The notes beneath the pieces are model-generated. The model was not told where the DNA came from and ran no database searches. It saw only the letters and a program-made list of their open reading frames with translations. A program made the translations under genes and the position numbers. Below are positions 12,284 to 24,051 of a stretch of DNA of 64,000 nucleotides, piece after piece (the stretch's first letter is position 1; each line of letters begins with the position of its first letter). The DNA lies in contig NW_024881848.1 of assembly GCF_019059575.1 (NCBI RefSeq), forward strand, positions 186,001 through 250,000, given 5' to 3'. This stretch comes from Amphibalanus amphitrite. Lineage: Eukaryota; Arthropoda; Thecostraca; Balanomorpha; Balanidae.

Positions 12284-13072
12284 TAAACTACTCTCTAACC
12301 CCCTTCAGCACTCTCCAATTGGGCAAGCAATTGCTTACTGCATTATAATGCAGTAAGCAGTTCTTGTCAGACTGTGCCCTTCTTGTCAGAGTGCCCTGCA
12401 TGGATGGTGGTCCGAACTCAGAACCCAGAGGACCGAGTAGTTTTTTATAGGACAGTACCCTGGAATGCACCTGATGTCATTTGGACTGGTTATCGCGTCA
12501 GAAACTGCCTCCGGGCCATTTATTGATAGCTCAGTGTGCAGCCAAAAAGTGGAGAAAAAAAGTAGCTCAATTCCGTGCCTGCATAAACAGCTTCGGAGGT
12601 TAAATTGTGCCAATCATCTGTCTAGATAGAAAAGATGCCGTTTTGAAAGTTCTCCCCATGTCTGTTAGGATAGCGAGGAATGGGATTACGGAAAATAGGA
12701 ATGGTTTCTTTTGAATGAAGAAAAACGTGGCCTGCGAGGTACTTCTCTAGCTGATGGACTCGGGCTCTGACAAGGCGTTCCTCCACAACCTTCACCATCA
12801 CGAGCGCTAAGGAATTGATCCAGAGCTGCTGGTGTCGGGGGACGGCCCGCTGTCAGTCTGTGCTGGTAAGGGGGGAGAACGCATCATCGCGTCACAGTGC
12901 CGTCATCTCGCCGCTCGCGGGACGGGGAGGGGGCTGGGCCGCTGCCGCGGCTGTTGTACCCCCTCCCGCCGGCCGGCCGGTCGGACAGTCGGCGGTGACA
13001 GGTCGCGGCGGGAGGACCGTCGGTGGCCCACTCCGAGCTGTGAGCCGTCGGCCGGGAGCGCACAGCGCAGCG
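12284..13072 (+). promoter_or_regulatory. upstream region and probable 5' UTR of the Mab-21 gene
   Basis: From about 12830 the sequence becomes strongly GC-rich with no TATA box in sight, which fits a 5' UTR or CpG-type promoter. A GTAAGG at about 12866 could be a donor from a non-coding leader. The frame of the Met at 13073 stays open upstream but contains no ATG. The start site cannot be fixed from sequence alone. Confidence 0.4.
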
Positions 13073-13241
13073 ATGGGGAGCGGCCAGAGCCGGGACGGCG
13101 GAGGGGGAGCTCTCCACCTCGCCGGCTCCGGGCTGACCTTCTCACCCCGTCAGTTGCGCCGTCTCAACGACCGGTTCGCGTGGATGGAGCACTCGTGCAA
13201 CGCGGCGCTCAACAGCTACTACTCGGCCATGCAGCCACGCG
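13073..13241 (+). CDS. Mab-21 gene exon 1 (start)
   Basis: The first ATG in an open frame has a good context (GCGATGG) and gives the myristoylation-type start MGSGQS. It encodes 56 residues plus one base; donor GTGAGG. The codon completes only with an exon-2 acceptor at 16149. Confidence 0.8.
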
Positions 13242-15596
13242 GTGAGGGGTCACCGGGCACATACTGGGGTGACTGTGGTGGGGGGGCGGAGCACAACATG
13301 ACACTGACTGGCGCACCTGCAGGTCAAACGCCCGACGCCACTTCAGTGCTGCCTAGTGCCTCGACTTGAAATTCTTATCATCCGTTCCGTCGTTTCCATC
13401 CTCAGGATAGTCAAATTATTCTCCTCCACGCCTAAGCCCCCTGTTCCGGTATGGACGGACATCTTGATCCCATGCGGGAGGCTCCCCTTATAGGAGCAGG
13501 CCCGCAGCCGGGCGCAGTGAATGTCCAGGGAGCTGAGTGGTCTGTCCTCGTGATGGGCTAGGGTACCCGCCCAGAGCAATGTCTCCCCTTGATTCCTATC
13601 AGCCATCCATACATCAGGCTCTGTAATGGTCTCGTCAGACCGAACAGAAAAACGGCGCAAGCTAATACGATTCAGTCAAAAGCCATAAAACATACCAACA
13701 AAAGTATGCCTATATTGAAACACACTAAGTAGTTGTGGTCTAACCAAGGCATTCTGTCCTTTGAACCGCAAGAAAAATGCGTGTGTGGACGTCAGATGGC
13801 GACAACGCCCCAACAGCGGAGACGGCCAGGCACCCGTCGAAATCAAAGTGCGAGACATTTTCAGCCACAGTGCACTCATTAAGCTTCATAAGATGCTCTA
13901 AACACGACCGGTAGCTCGTACCCAGTTGGGCTATTGGCGGACCCTACCACCCGTTGGGGGGGGGGGGGGGAGAGGGAGCGTTTCGGCCCCGCCCCCCACA
14001 GATCTCGGAAAGTTACAGGCCGATTTTGAAAATACAAACGGCGTTCGATGGTGACACCAAAGAACTATCTCATAACCACGTCGTCACGCTGACATAGGTG
14101 TAGCCGATGACGAGACAGGTCAGATCAAAGGTCGCATTTTTCACCGATTACGGGCCTTCTAAGGAATGCGTTATAACATCGAATAAAAGGCATGTTATCG
14201 AAAATCATCGATGCAGCATTGGTCACCTAATACATATGCTGCTTAGGAGGCCACTGATGCCAGGTCAGGTCACTGAGGCTAGGTCACAAAGGGTCACAAA
14301 ACACAATATGGACCCAACTACTAGCGTCGTGTGATGCATGTTTTATGGCCAATTTTACATTTTAAATTCAATGGTGCAGGATTACACGACCATTGGGGCC
14401 GGTTCAGGTTCCGTTCTGATGGAGGTCAGGTCAAGGTCAGGTCAAAAAAGGTCAAATTTCAAAGTTGATATTTGTCATAAAAAGGGAGTCTATTCGACGC
14501 AGCTCATCACGGGGAATCCAATGGTGGTGTTTGTTTGACGCTAACTTCACGGACATTTTGTTTTATTCTGCGTGGTCTATAACGGGTAAGCATTGAGTTT
14601 GAGCAACCCGTTACGGGCATCGTAGGCAGATAATTGTAGGACTATTTTACCAAAGGGCATTGTAGAATTACGTACAGCCCTCTGCAAACTGCGTGGGGTA
14701 GGTACCTATTCTTTTTTCGACAAAACCGAGAATAACGCAAATACTATGCTTTCGGTCACTCGAAAATCGTAGCAGCAAGATGCGCGAGACTCCGCACCCT
14801 AGCTTGGCATTATCATCGTATTCCTTTTTCATCCAGTTTGGCAACAAAACCCAAAAGTTTATATTTGCCCCCAAAACAAACTTTTACATTTTGTTGCCAC
14901 ACAAGGCGCATACTTCGATTTGTGATAGACCTAATCAGAGGCGGATCCAGCTCAGAGGTTTGGGGGGGCAAACCATAAAAATTTATCGATTCTTTCCATG
15001 CATTGTCCATAGGCGTAATGTTAAAATCATGCCGTTTGGGGGGGCATATGCCCATTTTGCCCCCCCCCCCTGGATCCGCCACTGGACCTAATCGAAGGAG
15101 TGGAGCATGGCGAACCCATTTGCAGTGAGTTCCGACCGACTGATAACATATAGCCTTTGAGTTATCATCGGTTTCATCGGAAAAAGAATACCTACCACGC
15201 AGTCTGCTGAGGACTGTACCTAGTAAAGTCATCTTGATAGGGACCTGACATTGGGTGTCTACCCCGTTGGTGATAATAGGCCTATGAATAAACAGTGAAC
15301 AACAATTCCATCGAGCTCAAATCCTCAGTCGTCTGTGTCTCAGGGATCCCCCGTCTGCAATCCTCCTGGCCAAATCCTGGACTTATGCAGTCCAGCCAGC
15401 AGTACTCAACCGACAAGTTTCAGCAAGCAGCAGACTGACCAATGGAAAGTGACCATAATACGCGGGAATTCCGTCTGGAAAACACGCAACTGAAGAACAT
15501 GTCTGGAAAGATTGGGGAATTCCTAATGAAAGCCCAAAAGCTTAATAAATTGAACCGTGCCCTGGGAGAAGCGGTGTTGCAACGCAGCTCACAATG

Positions 15597-15641
<45 letters not shown>

Positions 15642-15646
15642 CACAT

Positions 15647-15693
<47 letters not shown>

Positions 15694-18600
15694 CTTCCTG
15701 TCGGCAGGAGGCCAGTGACCCGTCCTCCCCAGCTCTCGGTAGGCGGGGTCCCGGTCTGGCTAGTCTGACCCCTCCCCTCCCCACAGGCGGGGGACGATCT
15801 GACTAGTCTGACGGCTGACCTCTCCCAGTGACCCCTCCCCTCTCCTCCAGTAACCCCTCCCCTCCCCGTCAGGCGGGGGTCCCGGTTTGGCGCAGCTGAC
15901 CCCTCCCCTCCCCGTCAGGCGGGGGTCCCGGTCTGGCGCAGCTGACCCCTCCCCTCCCCGTCAGGCGGGGGTCCCGGTTTGGCGCAGCTGACCCCTCCCC
16001 TCCCCGTCAGGCGGGGGTCCCGGTTTGGCGCAGCTGACCCCTCCCCTCCCCGTCAGGCGGGGGTCCCGGTCTGGCGTAGCTGACCCCTCCCCTCCCCGTC
16101 AGGCGGGGGTCCCGGTCTGGCGCAGCTGACCCCTCCCCTCCCCGTCAGGCGGGGGTCCCGGTTTGGCGCAGCTGGACGCTGTCGGCACCGTCGAGGCGGC
16201 CGTGGAGCGGCTGGTGCAGAGGATCGTCGCCACTGTCGGAGCTCGCGACCCGCGGTTCGCCGCCTGCTTCCTGCTCAGCGTCGGCAGCTCGTACGAACAC
16301 TACAAGGTAACGTATATGGACACTACAAGGTAACGCATGGACTATGGACACTACAAGGTAACGTATGCACACTACAAGATAACGTGTGGACACTACAACA
16401 TAACGCGTGAATGAAGACTGCAAGGTAACGTATGTACAATACAGGTTATCTAGGTATATGGACACTGTCACACTACAAGGTAACGTGTATGAATACTAGT
16501 ACAAGGTAACAAACGCAGCTCATGCGAGGGGTAACACGGCTCGTGCTATCACTCAACGCGGTTACGAATCTTGTTGAGAAATGCAATAATCTCGTATGAA
16601 CACTATAGCTCGCACGACCCACATACCTAACCTTACTACATAGCTCCTTGACCTTGACATTCAAACAACTTTATTACCCCACGTCCATGCTAAAGCTTCC
16701 ACTAAAGCTCGATCGGAGTTCCGTTCAGGAAATCCGACTGGTCGTGCCGGTGTGTTGATGTGCCGATCCGTCTGTTCCCCTCCCCCGCCCTCTGATGACG
16801 TCACGGATGGAGCACAGCGCCGGCGCCCGACGAGGTCACGGTATTGTTCGCTCCCCTCTCCCTCCCAATATCCACCCGCCACGTAGGTACGGCGCGTGCC
16901 GCCGCACGTGCCACGAGTGTTACCGAAATGGGCGCACGACGTGGCGAGCTCCCCTCTTTCCCTGCGATTTCGGGCGGGCCGCAGGACTGAGTGGCGGGGC
17001 TGCCCCACCACAGGTGCAGTCCCGGGGTTCCCCGTCGTAGTGAGATAGGTGCACGCCGCTCAGCGCGCGCTGCACCACCGCACGGGATCGGGAAGTGAGC
17101 ACCGGCCTTGGAAATTCCGGTCTGGAGGTTTGCCCTCTCATTGGGATGCACCGACCGGAGGATGCAGCATCGCTGATAACCTGCGGAGTTGGTATAGGGC
17201 TTCAAACCGGAACCGCAATGACTTGGTTGACCTGGTTATTGTTGCATTAGGGGTCGGTGTGATGCGACCTCAGGGCCATCAGAACATTCACAGAAGCTTG
17301 CTAAGGTGTTGCCTTCTTGGTCACAACAGTAATGAAATCATGAAATGTTATTAAAAGGATGAAAATCCCACCGCTGTATTGCATCTGCACGAACTGTTAC
17401 TACCCTTACAACATGCTTAATTACATTGTAGCCAAAAATATCGCTTAATCTTCACTCTTCAGCAATGTCGGTCCACAAGAAGGTATCGTCTGATATCATC
17501 AAGCCCTTTTCGACCTCTGCGTCGTGTTGACCTCTCCCCTCTCCCCTGTATGTCTCAGGTGAACGAGCCAGACGAGTACGACTACATGGTGCGCCTGGAC
17601 AGCCTGTCCTGGCCGCCCCTGTACCCCGGCGACGACGCAGAGCCGCCCTGTGAGCTGCTCGAGGACCAGCGGTGTCCGCACGGCTTCGGCAGGCTGCGGC
17701 TGGCCGAGCGGCACAGAGGCACCTGGGCGGAGTTTGTCGACGGAAACGGACTGCTGATGCGGTGAGTGAGGGTCACACACAGATGGGGGACATGCACGAT
17801 GTACAATAAATCGTCTCGATCATTTTTGCCCGCAAAAACTTTTCATCCAGCGCGGAATCGAATCTAAAGAATTGTCCCTGCTTTTGACGCATTCCTCTCA
17901 TTTTATGTAGTTTATAGTTATGTGTGGCTCTGTGTGACCGGCTGAGACGCCGCGTGGCCCAGACGCGCCTGGGGGACGCCGTCTAGCCGACACTGACAAA
18001 TGTGTCTAGAGGGGGGTGTCCTGTTACATATGTGGCGACGGGGGCGCCGAGTCGCGGTGGCGGCGGCGCCGAGTCGTGCGAGAGGGTTGGCAGTGTGGTT
18101 GGAACGGTCGCGGGAGAAGCACCCAATACACTCGACTACAAGCTATTTCGGCGCCATGCCTAAAGTGAAGGCAGCTGCGAGTGCTAGTGCTGGTGTGACG
18201 CCGACGGCAGCGGAGTCCGGCGGAAGGGCCACTTTCGACCCTCGGCTAATACCCGAGTTCAGTGGCGAAGGGACCGGTGCGGACATAGTGGAATGGTTCA
18301 CCCGTGCCGAGGTGTTGAGCAAGCACCATGGGGTGAATCTGGCGCTCGTGCTGCCAGCACGACTGACTGGCGGTGCCTTCGCGGTCTGGCTGCAGATGTC
18401 AGAGGAGAGCCGCCGCTCCGTGGACAGCGTCAGGGACGCGCTGTACGACGCCTTCGCCATGGACCCGCTGGCGGCCTACGACGCGTATGCCAGCCGCCGT
18501 CTGCAGCCCGGCGAGTCGGCCGACGTATATCTGGCGGACCTGCGCCGGCTGGCCACGCTGTACGGAGGTGTATCAGAAAAGGCCCTCGCGTGTGCCTTCA

Positions 18601-21600
18601 TCGCTGGACTGCCGGACACCGTCCGCAGCGCGATTCGGGCCGGCACTCGAGCAGAGGCGCTGGACCTGGCCAGCATTCTGACGAGGGCGCGGGCAGTGCT
18701 CAGTGACGAGCGCACCTCCACGGTGGCGGCAGCGGCCCGTGAGCAGGTCGACAGAGCAAGCCGCCGTGAGCCGACGGAGCGCAGAACCAGCCGCCCCCCG
18801 CCGCGCTGTTGGGTATGTGACCAGGTGGGTCACATCGCAAGAAGGTGCCCAAACGGTCGGGAGACCGCGTCAGCGCCAGCGCCGTCTCCCAATCAGTAGC
18901 GCGCACACTTCCGGTCGTGTGGATCAGCGTGGACGGGCGTAAGTGCCGTGCTCTAGTGGACACGGGCTGCACGGACACACTCGTTCATGCTGGAGCCTGC
19001 TCGGACTGGTCACCGCGCCCGGTCAACATGATGACCGTGAACGGCGGGACGCTGCGCTGTCTGGGCATCGCTGAGATCACCGTGCAGCACCGGGAGAACC
19101 GGGCGAGCCTGACGGCCCTGGTCGTACCCGATCGGCCGCTGGGCATGGACGTGGTGCTCGGTATGTCTGGTATTGTGGCATTGGGCGGGGTGTGTGTGAA
19201 GATGCCCAATGGCGTGGAATTTGGTGCGGCAGTGGTGCCGGCAGCGGCAGCGGCGGTGGCGCCGACAGTGGTGACGGGGGCGGTGCCGGCTGTGGAAGCA
19301 GCGGCACCGGCGGTGACGGCGGTGGCGCCGGCGGTGCCGACGGTGGTGACAGGAGCGGCGCCAGCAGCGACGGCGGCGGTGGCGGTGCCGCCGCTGGTGA
19401 CAGGGGCGAGGCCAGCTGCTGGGACAGCGGTGCCAACGGAGACGGCGCCGCCAGCAGCGACGGCGGCGGTGGCGGTGGCGACGCCAGCTGTGCGTACGGT
19501 GGCCCCTAAAGTCGTGGGAACGGCGGCCGCGGTGCAGGGCGAGACGGCGGCGGCAGGGCCGGTGACAAATGGGGCAGTGGTGGCGGCCAATGCCAAGGCC
19601 GCGGCAGGGACGGCGCCCGTGACGGGGGCGGGTCCGGTGAGAGGGGCGGCGCCGGCCGCCAGTGTGGACCGTGGGGACCTGTCAGTGGACGCCGTGGATT
19701 TTACGGCCCGGTTTTCGGCGGACAGTGGCGAGTGGACGGTGGCCTGGAAGTGGACAGACGGAGAGGGCCCGGACCGCCTCCACAATACTGTCGCCCAGTA
19801 CAAAGTGCCGGACGCAGCACGGCCAGCCTATGACGAGGAGCTGGAACTGTGGGCTCGAGAGGGGTGGCTGCAGCCATATGACGAGCGAGTGGACGGCCCA
19901 GCGCGCGGTCTGATACCTCTGATGGCGGTTGAACAGCCCAACAAGGACAAGGTGCGGCCGGTATTGGATTATCGCGAACTCAACAGGCACGTCACCGCCC
20001 ATACAGCAGACGCAGAGGTGTGCGCAGAGCAACTCCGTCGCTGGCGGCGGCACGGCTCACGACTGGCAGTGCTCGATCTGAGAAAGGCCTACATGCAGCT
20101 CCGACTGGACAGACGGCTTTGGCCATACCACACCGTACGAGTGCGCGGTCAGCTTCACTGCCTGCAGCGCATGTCATATGGGCTGAATGTAGCTCCGAAC
20201 ATCATGAGATCTGTGGTGCGGACTATACTTGAGCAGAGCGAGGCGGTCAGCCGGGGCGTTCTCCCGTACGTTGACGACCTTCTCGTGAATGAGGACGTCA
20301 TCTCCGCGGAGCAGGTTGCAGAGCACTTCTCCCGGTACGGCCTTGTCTGCAAGCCACCGCAGCGCCCGGCTGACGGCGCTCGAATGCTGGGGCTGCAGGT
20401 GAGCTGTTCGCGCTCGGGAGAGCTGCAGTGGCGCCGGGACAACCCCGTCGGCGCACCGCCAGAGGTGATGACGCGCAGGGCGCTGTTTGCATGGTGCGGC
20501 CAGCTGGTTTCCCACCTTCCAGTGGCCGGCTGGCTGCGTCCAGCTGCGGCCTGGCTAAAGAGACGGGCTAATGCTCTCAGTCAGGGCTGGGATGACCCCA
20601 TCGACGACCCGGACCTGCGCGCTCAAGTCAGCCAAGTGGCTGAAAGGGTGACCTCCAATGACCCGGCCCGTGGACCCTGGAGGCTGACGGGTGAAAAGCT
20701 GACCGTATGGACAGACGCCAGCAGCCTCGCCTCGGGCGTCGTCCTGGAAGATCCGGAAGGCGGCGTAGTGGAGGACGGGAGCTGGCTGCGGCCGGAGACT
20801 AAGGCAGCCATGCATATAAATATGGCTGAGCTGGACGCGGCGCTCAGCGGCGTCAACATGGCGATCGCGTGGGGGATCAGAGTGATCGATCTCCGCACGG
20901 ACTCGGCGACCGTTCATAAGTGGGTCGGTGACGCATTGAGCGGCCGGTCGCGTCTCCGGACAAAAGCTCATGCCGAGATGTTGATTCGCCGACGGGTGGA
21001 CATCATCCGTGAGCTGGTGACTGAATTCCAGTTGACGATCACCATCAAGCTGGTCAAGTCAGATGAAAATCCGGCGGACGAAATGACACGCGTGCCCAAG
21101 GAATGGCTTCGAGCCTGCAGGGCAGAGGAGGAAACGGCAACGGCGACAGGCGCGGTGCCGGTGGCGGCTGCAGTGGCGCCGGATGGAGAGTCCACACACC
21201 CCGACACGGCTGCAAAAATTCGAGCGGTGCACGAGAACATTGGACACCAGGGTGTCAGGCGCACGCTCTGGTACTTGCGGCGTGACGGAGAGCGGTGGGC
21301 CACTAAGCCAGCGGTGCGCGCAGTGATTCGGACGTGTGACGTGTGCCAGTCAATCGACCCGGCACCGACCCGCTGGCGACACGGGTCACTGGGCGTTCAA
21401 CTGACCTGGGAGCGTCTCGCCATCGATGTCACACACTACCGTGGCGATCACTATCTGACCGTGGTTGACTGTGGTCCGTCCCGCTATGGAATATGGCGGC
21501 GATTGCGCCGGTCAGATGCGGCCGAGATCACTGCTCATCTCGAAACCGTCTTTCTGGAGCACGGGGCGCCAGCAGAACTGCTTCTGGATAACGCCCAGGG

Positions 21601-23987
21601 CTGAAAAAAGTGTTTCGGTGGTTGTCGTCCGAAGGAACACGGGCTTATTTGGTTGTCGACTAAAGATGTCTAAGCCGCGGCCCGCTGAGGGTCCTTGATT
21701 TCCACGCCCTGCTGGGGGGAGGAGGTCCAACACCCCGTTCTTTTAACTCTGATCCTGGGACAAGTAGTGACAAGCAGCAGTGGCGCAGCCAGGATTTCGT
21801 TTCGGGGGGGTCATCGCTTCCAAAGCGGGCCCCCTAGTGTGCGGGCCCCACCCATTTTTCAGAATCTCTCCATATTTCATACGCATTCTGCTGGGCGGGC
21901 CCCCTTTACCTGCACGATAACCCTGAGCGAGTTTGAATCAGAAAATTTGCATAGAACAGTAGCTCGGTAATCACCCGGTCTTCACTTTTTACGCAAATTG
22001 ACCACGACAGAAATATGTTACTATGACGTATGACTTCGTATCTTTCGAGTCCGATATGAGCCCCAATTCCGCAATATGCATAGCATATTATATGCAATCG
22101 GAACTGTTGCCTGCTTCTGTCGCACAAGATTTAAAAGTAGTCCCATGCCTGTCCTAAGTCATCTATTGGCTGCTGTAGTAGATTGTGCTTTTATTCTTCT
22201 TCATTACGTGAATTCGCTCGTAAGAAGTTTTAACCCTCGCCGGCACAGGGGGGAGGGGTTGATGCAACCCCCTAAGGTTTTTTTCGCGAAGAACTCGCGT
22301 AAAAAAGCGGCTGATCGCGACGTAACTTCCATAGTGCGCTGAAATTCGCGCAACTTATAGAACAAGAATGGGTAACGTGCCTGTGAAGAGTCACAGCTCG
22401 ATCGGGCCGGTGGTGAGCACATGGCGCGTGCTCAAAAAGTGCAAATTCGCGTCATAGACTTTACATGCATAAATCGGCTTGCAAAAATGGGCGACAATGG
22501 CTCAACTTGCCCGACACGGGTCCGGTCCCCGTGCAGTATCTCGGTAACCGTGGGTCCGATCGGCACGAGGAACACAGTATCGTGCATGAGAATCGAACGG
22601 GCTATCGAATGGTGTGCGGTGCAGGGATGGCACGCGCCACGTGCACCCGTGAGGGCACTTATGCTTGAAAAATTGACGTTTTGGACGGATTTTGGACTTA
22701 ATGCTATTTTTGGGTGACTGTCAGACGGAGCGGGTTCAAACAACGCTTGTTGGCAAGAGAAATGTACCTACCGCCTCTCATGGGAAAATTGTGAAAAGCT
22801 AATTGATCAAAAACAAGGTGGAACAAATTGCTGGAGAAAATAGCATTTGCTTATGACTTACTTAATTACAGGGGTTTTGCTACATAACCTGGTATGTTTG
22901 ACAATTGAAATGGGCATAGATTGGAAGAGCATTCAATTGTGACCAAGGTCGATCGCTTTTGCATGACGAGCAACAATATTCTTAAGAATATAAATGTTTC
23001 AAACCTCTACATAGTAATTTATCGATGGCTTTCACTCTTCAATAACCTACGCCAACCTATGTCATGAAATACACTTGGCATGTTCTATAGTAGAACGCAT
23101 GGTTATTATCAGACACGAGCACCTCGATGCGATGGATATTTTTTCCCAAAACCAAAATGCTTAGCCGTCAAAAGGCAATCGACCGTAATGGATACATAAC
23201 CCACAGACACAAGACCAACCAAACGCCCACCGATCGAAAATACCCCTTATTCGCGTTGCGAAGCAAGCGGGTCACCCTAGCGGGCCCCATTCACCCGGGG
23301 GCTCGGGCCCTATCCACATGGGGGACCAAGCCCTATCCATACGGGGGCCCGGGCCACGTTCACCTGGGCTCCGGGCCTCGTCCACCCGGGGCTCCGGGGC
23401 CCGCCCACCAGGGGGCCCGGGCCCCATCCAGCCGGGGGCCCGGGCCCCGTCCACCCGGGGCCTGGGGTCCGTACTCCCGGGGGCCCGGACCCATCCATCG
23501 GGGGCCCTGGCCCCATCTACCCGGGGGGCCGTGCCCCATCCACCTAAGGGGCCCGGGCCCGTTCTCCCGGGGCCCGGGCCCCATCCACCCGGGGGCCTGT
23601 GCCCTATCCACCCAGGGGCCCGTGCCCTATCCACCCAGGGGGCCCGGGCCCGTTCTCCCGGAGCCTCGGGCCCCATCCACCCGAGGGGCCTGGACCCGTT
23701 CTCGCGGGACCCGGGGGTCCGGGCCCCGTCCACCCGGGGCCCGTTCTCCCGGTGGCTCGGATCCATCCACCGGGGCCCCATCCGCCGGGGGGCCCGGGCC
23801 CTATCCACCCGGGGGCCCGGACCCATCTACAGGGGGCCCGGGTCCCATCCACCCAGGGGGCCGGGCCCGTTCTCCTGGGGGCCCGGGCCCTGTCCACCTG
23901 GGGCCCCAGGCCGACCCCTCACCCGAGGTGTCGCAGTGGGCATTTCTCGAAGCGGGCTCGTCCGATTAGATTAGGACCTCTCTCTCT

Positions 23988-24051
<64 letters not shown>

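Larger units (their letters stand above)
13242..16148. other. Mab-21 intron 1 with repeats
   Basis: Holds a diverged G-run/AGGTCA repeat (13950-14460), a 149-bp hAT-type insertion (14936-15084), a CAGA microsatellite and a 46-bp satellite running into exon 2. No gene inside. Confidence 0.7.

Noticed and set aside
12750..12866. Possible upstream coding exon of the Mab-21 gene before a GTAAGG
   Set aside because: Candidate frames either stop before the donor or do not connect in phase to 13073. It may be a non-coding leader.
15596..15693. CAGA microsatellite as a possible CRISPR-like or coding repeat
   Set aside because: A 4-bp unit with no spacers; a plain microsatellite.
16171..16306. Exon 2 starting after GGCGCAG at 16170
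   Set aside because: It breaks phase with exon 1; the acceptor at 16148 has the better pyrimidine tract and keeps the frame.
18985..19803. Minus-strand Ala/Thr-rich frame of 272 codons
   Set aside because: Shadow of the pol gene over its GC-rich low-complexity linker.
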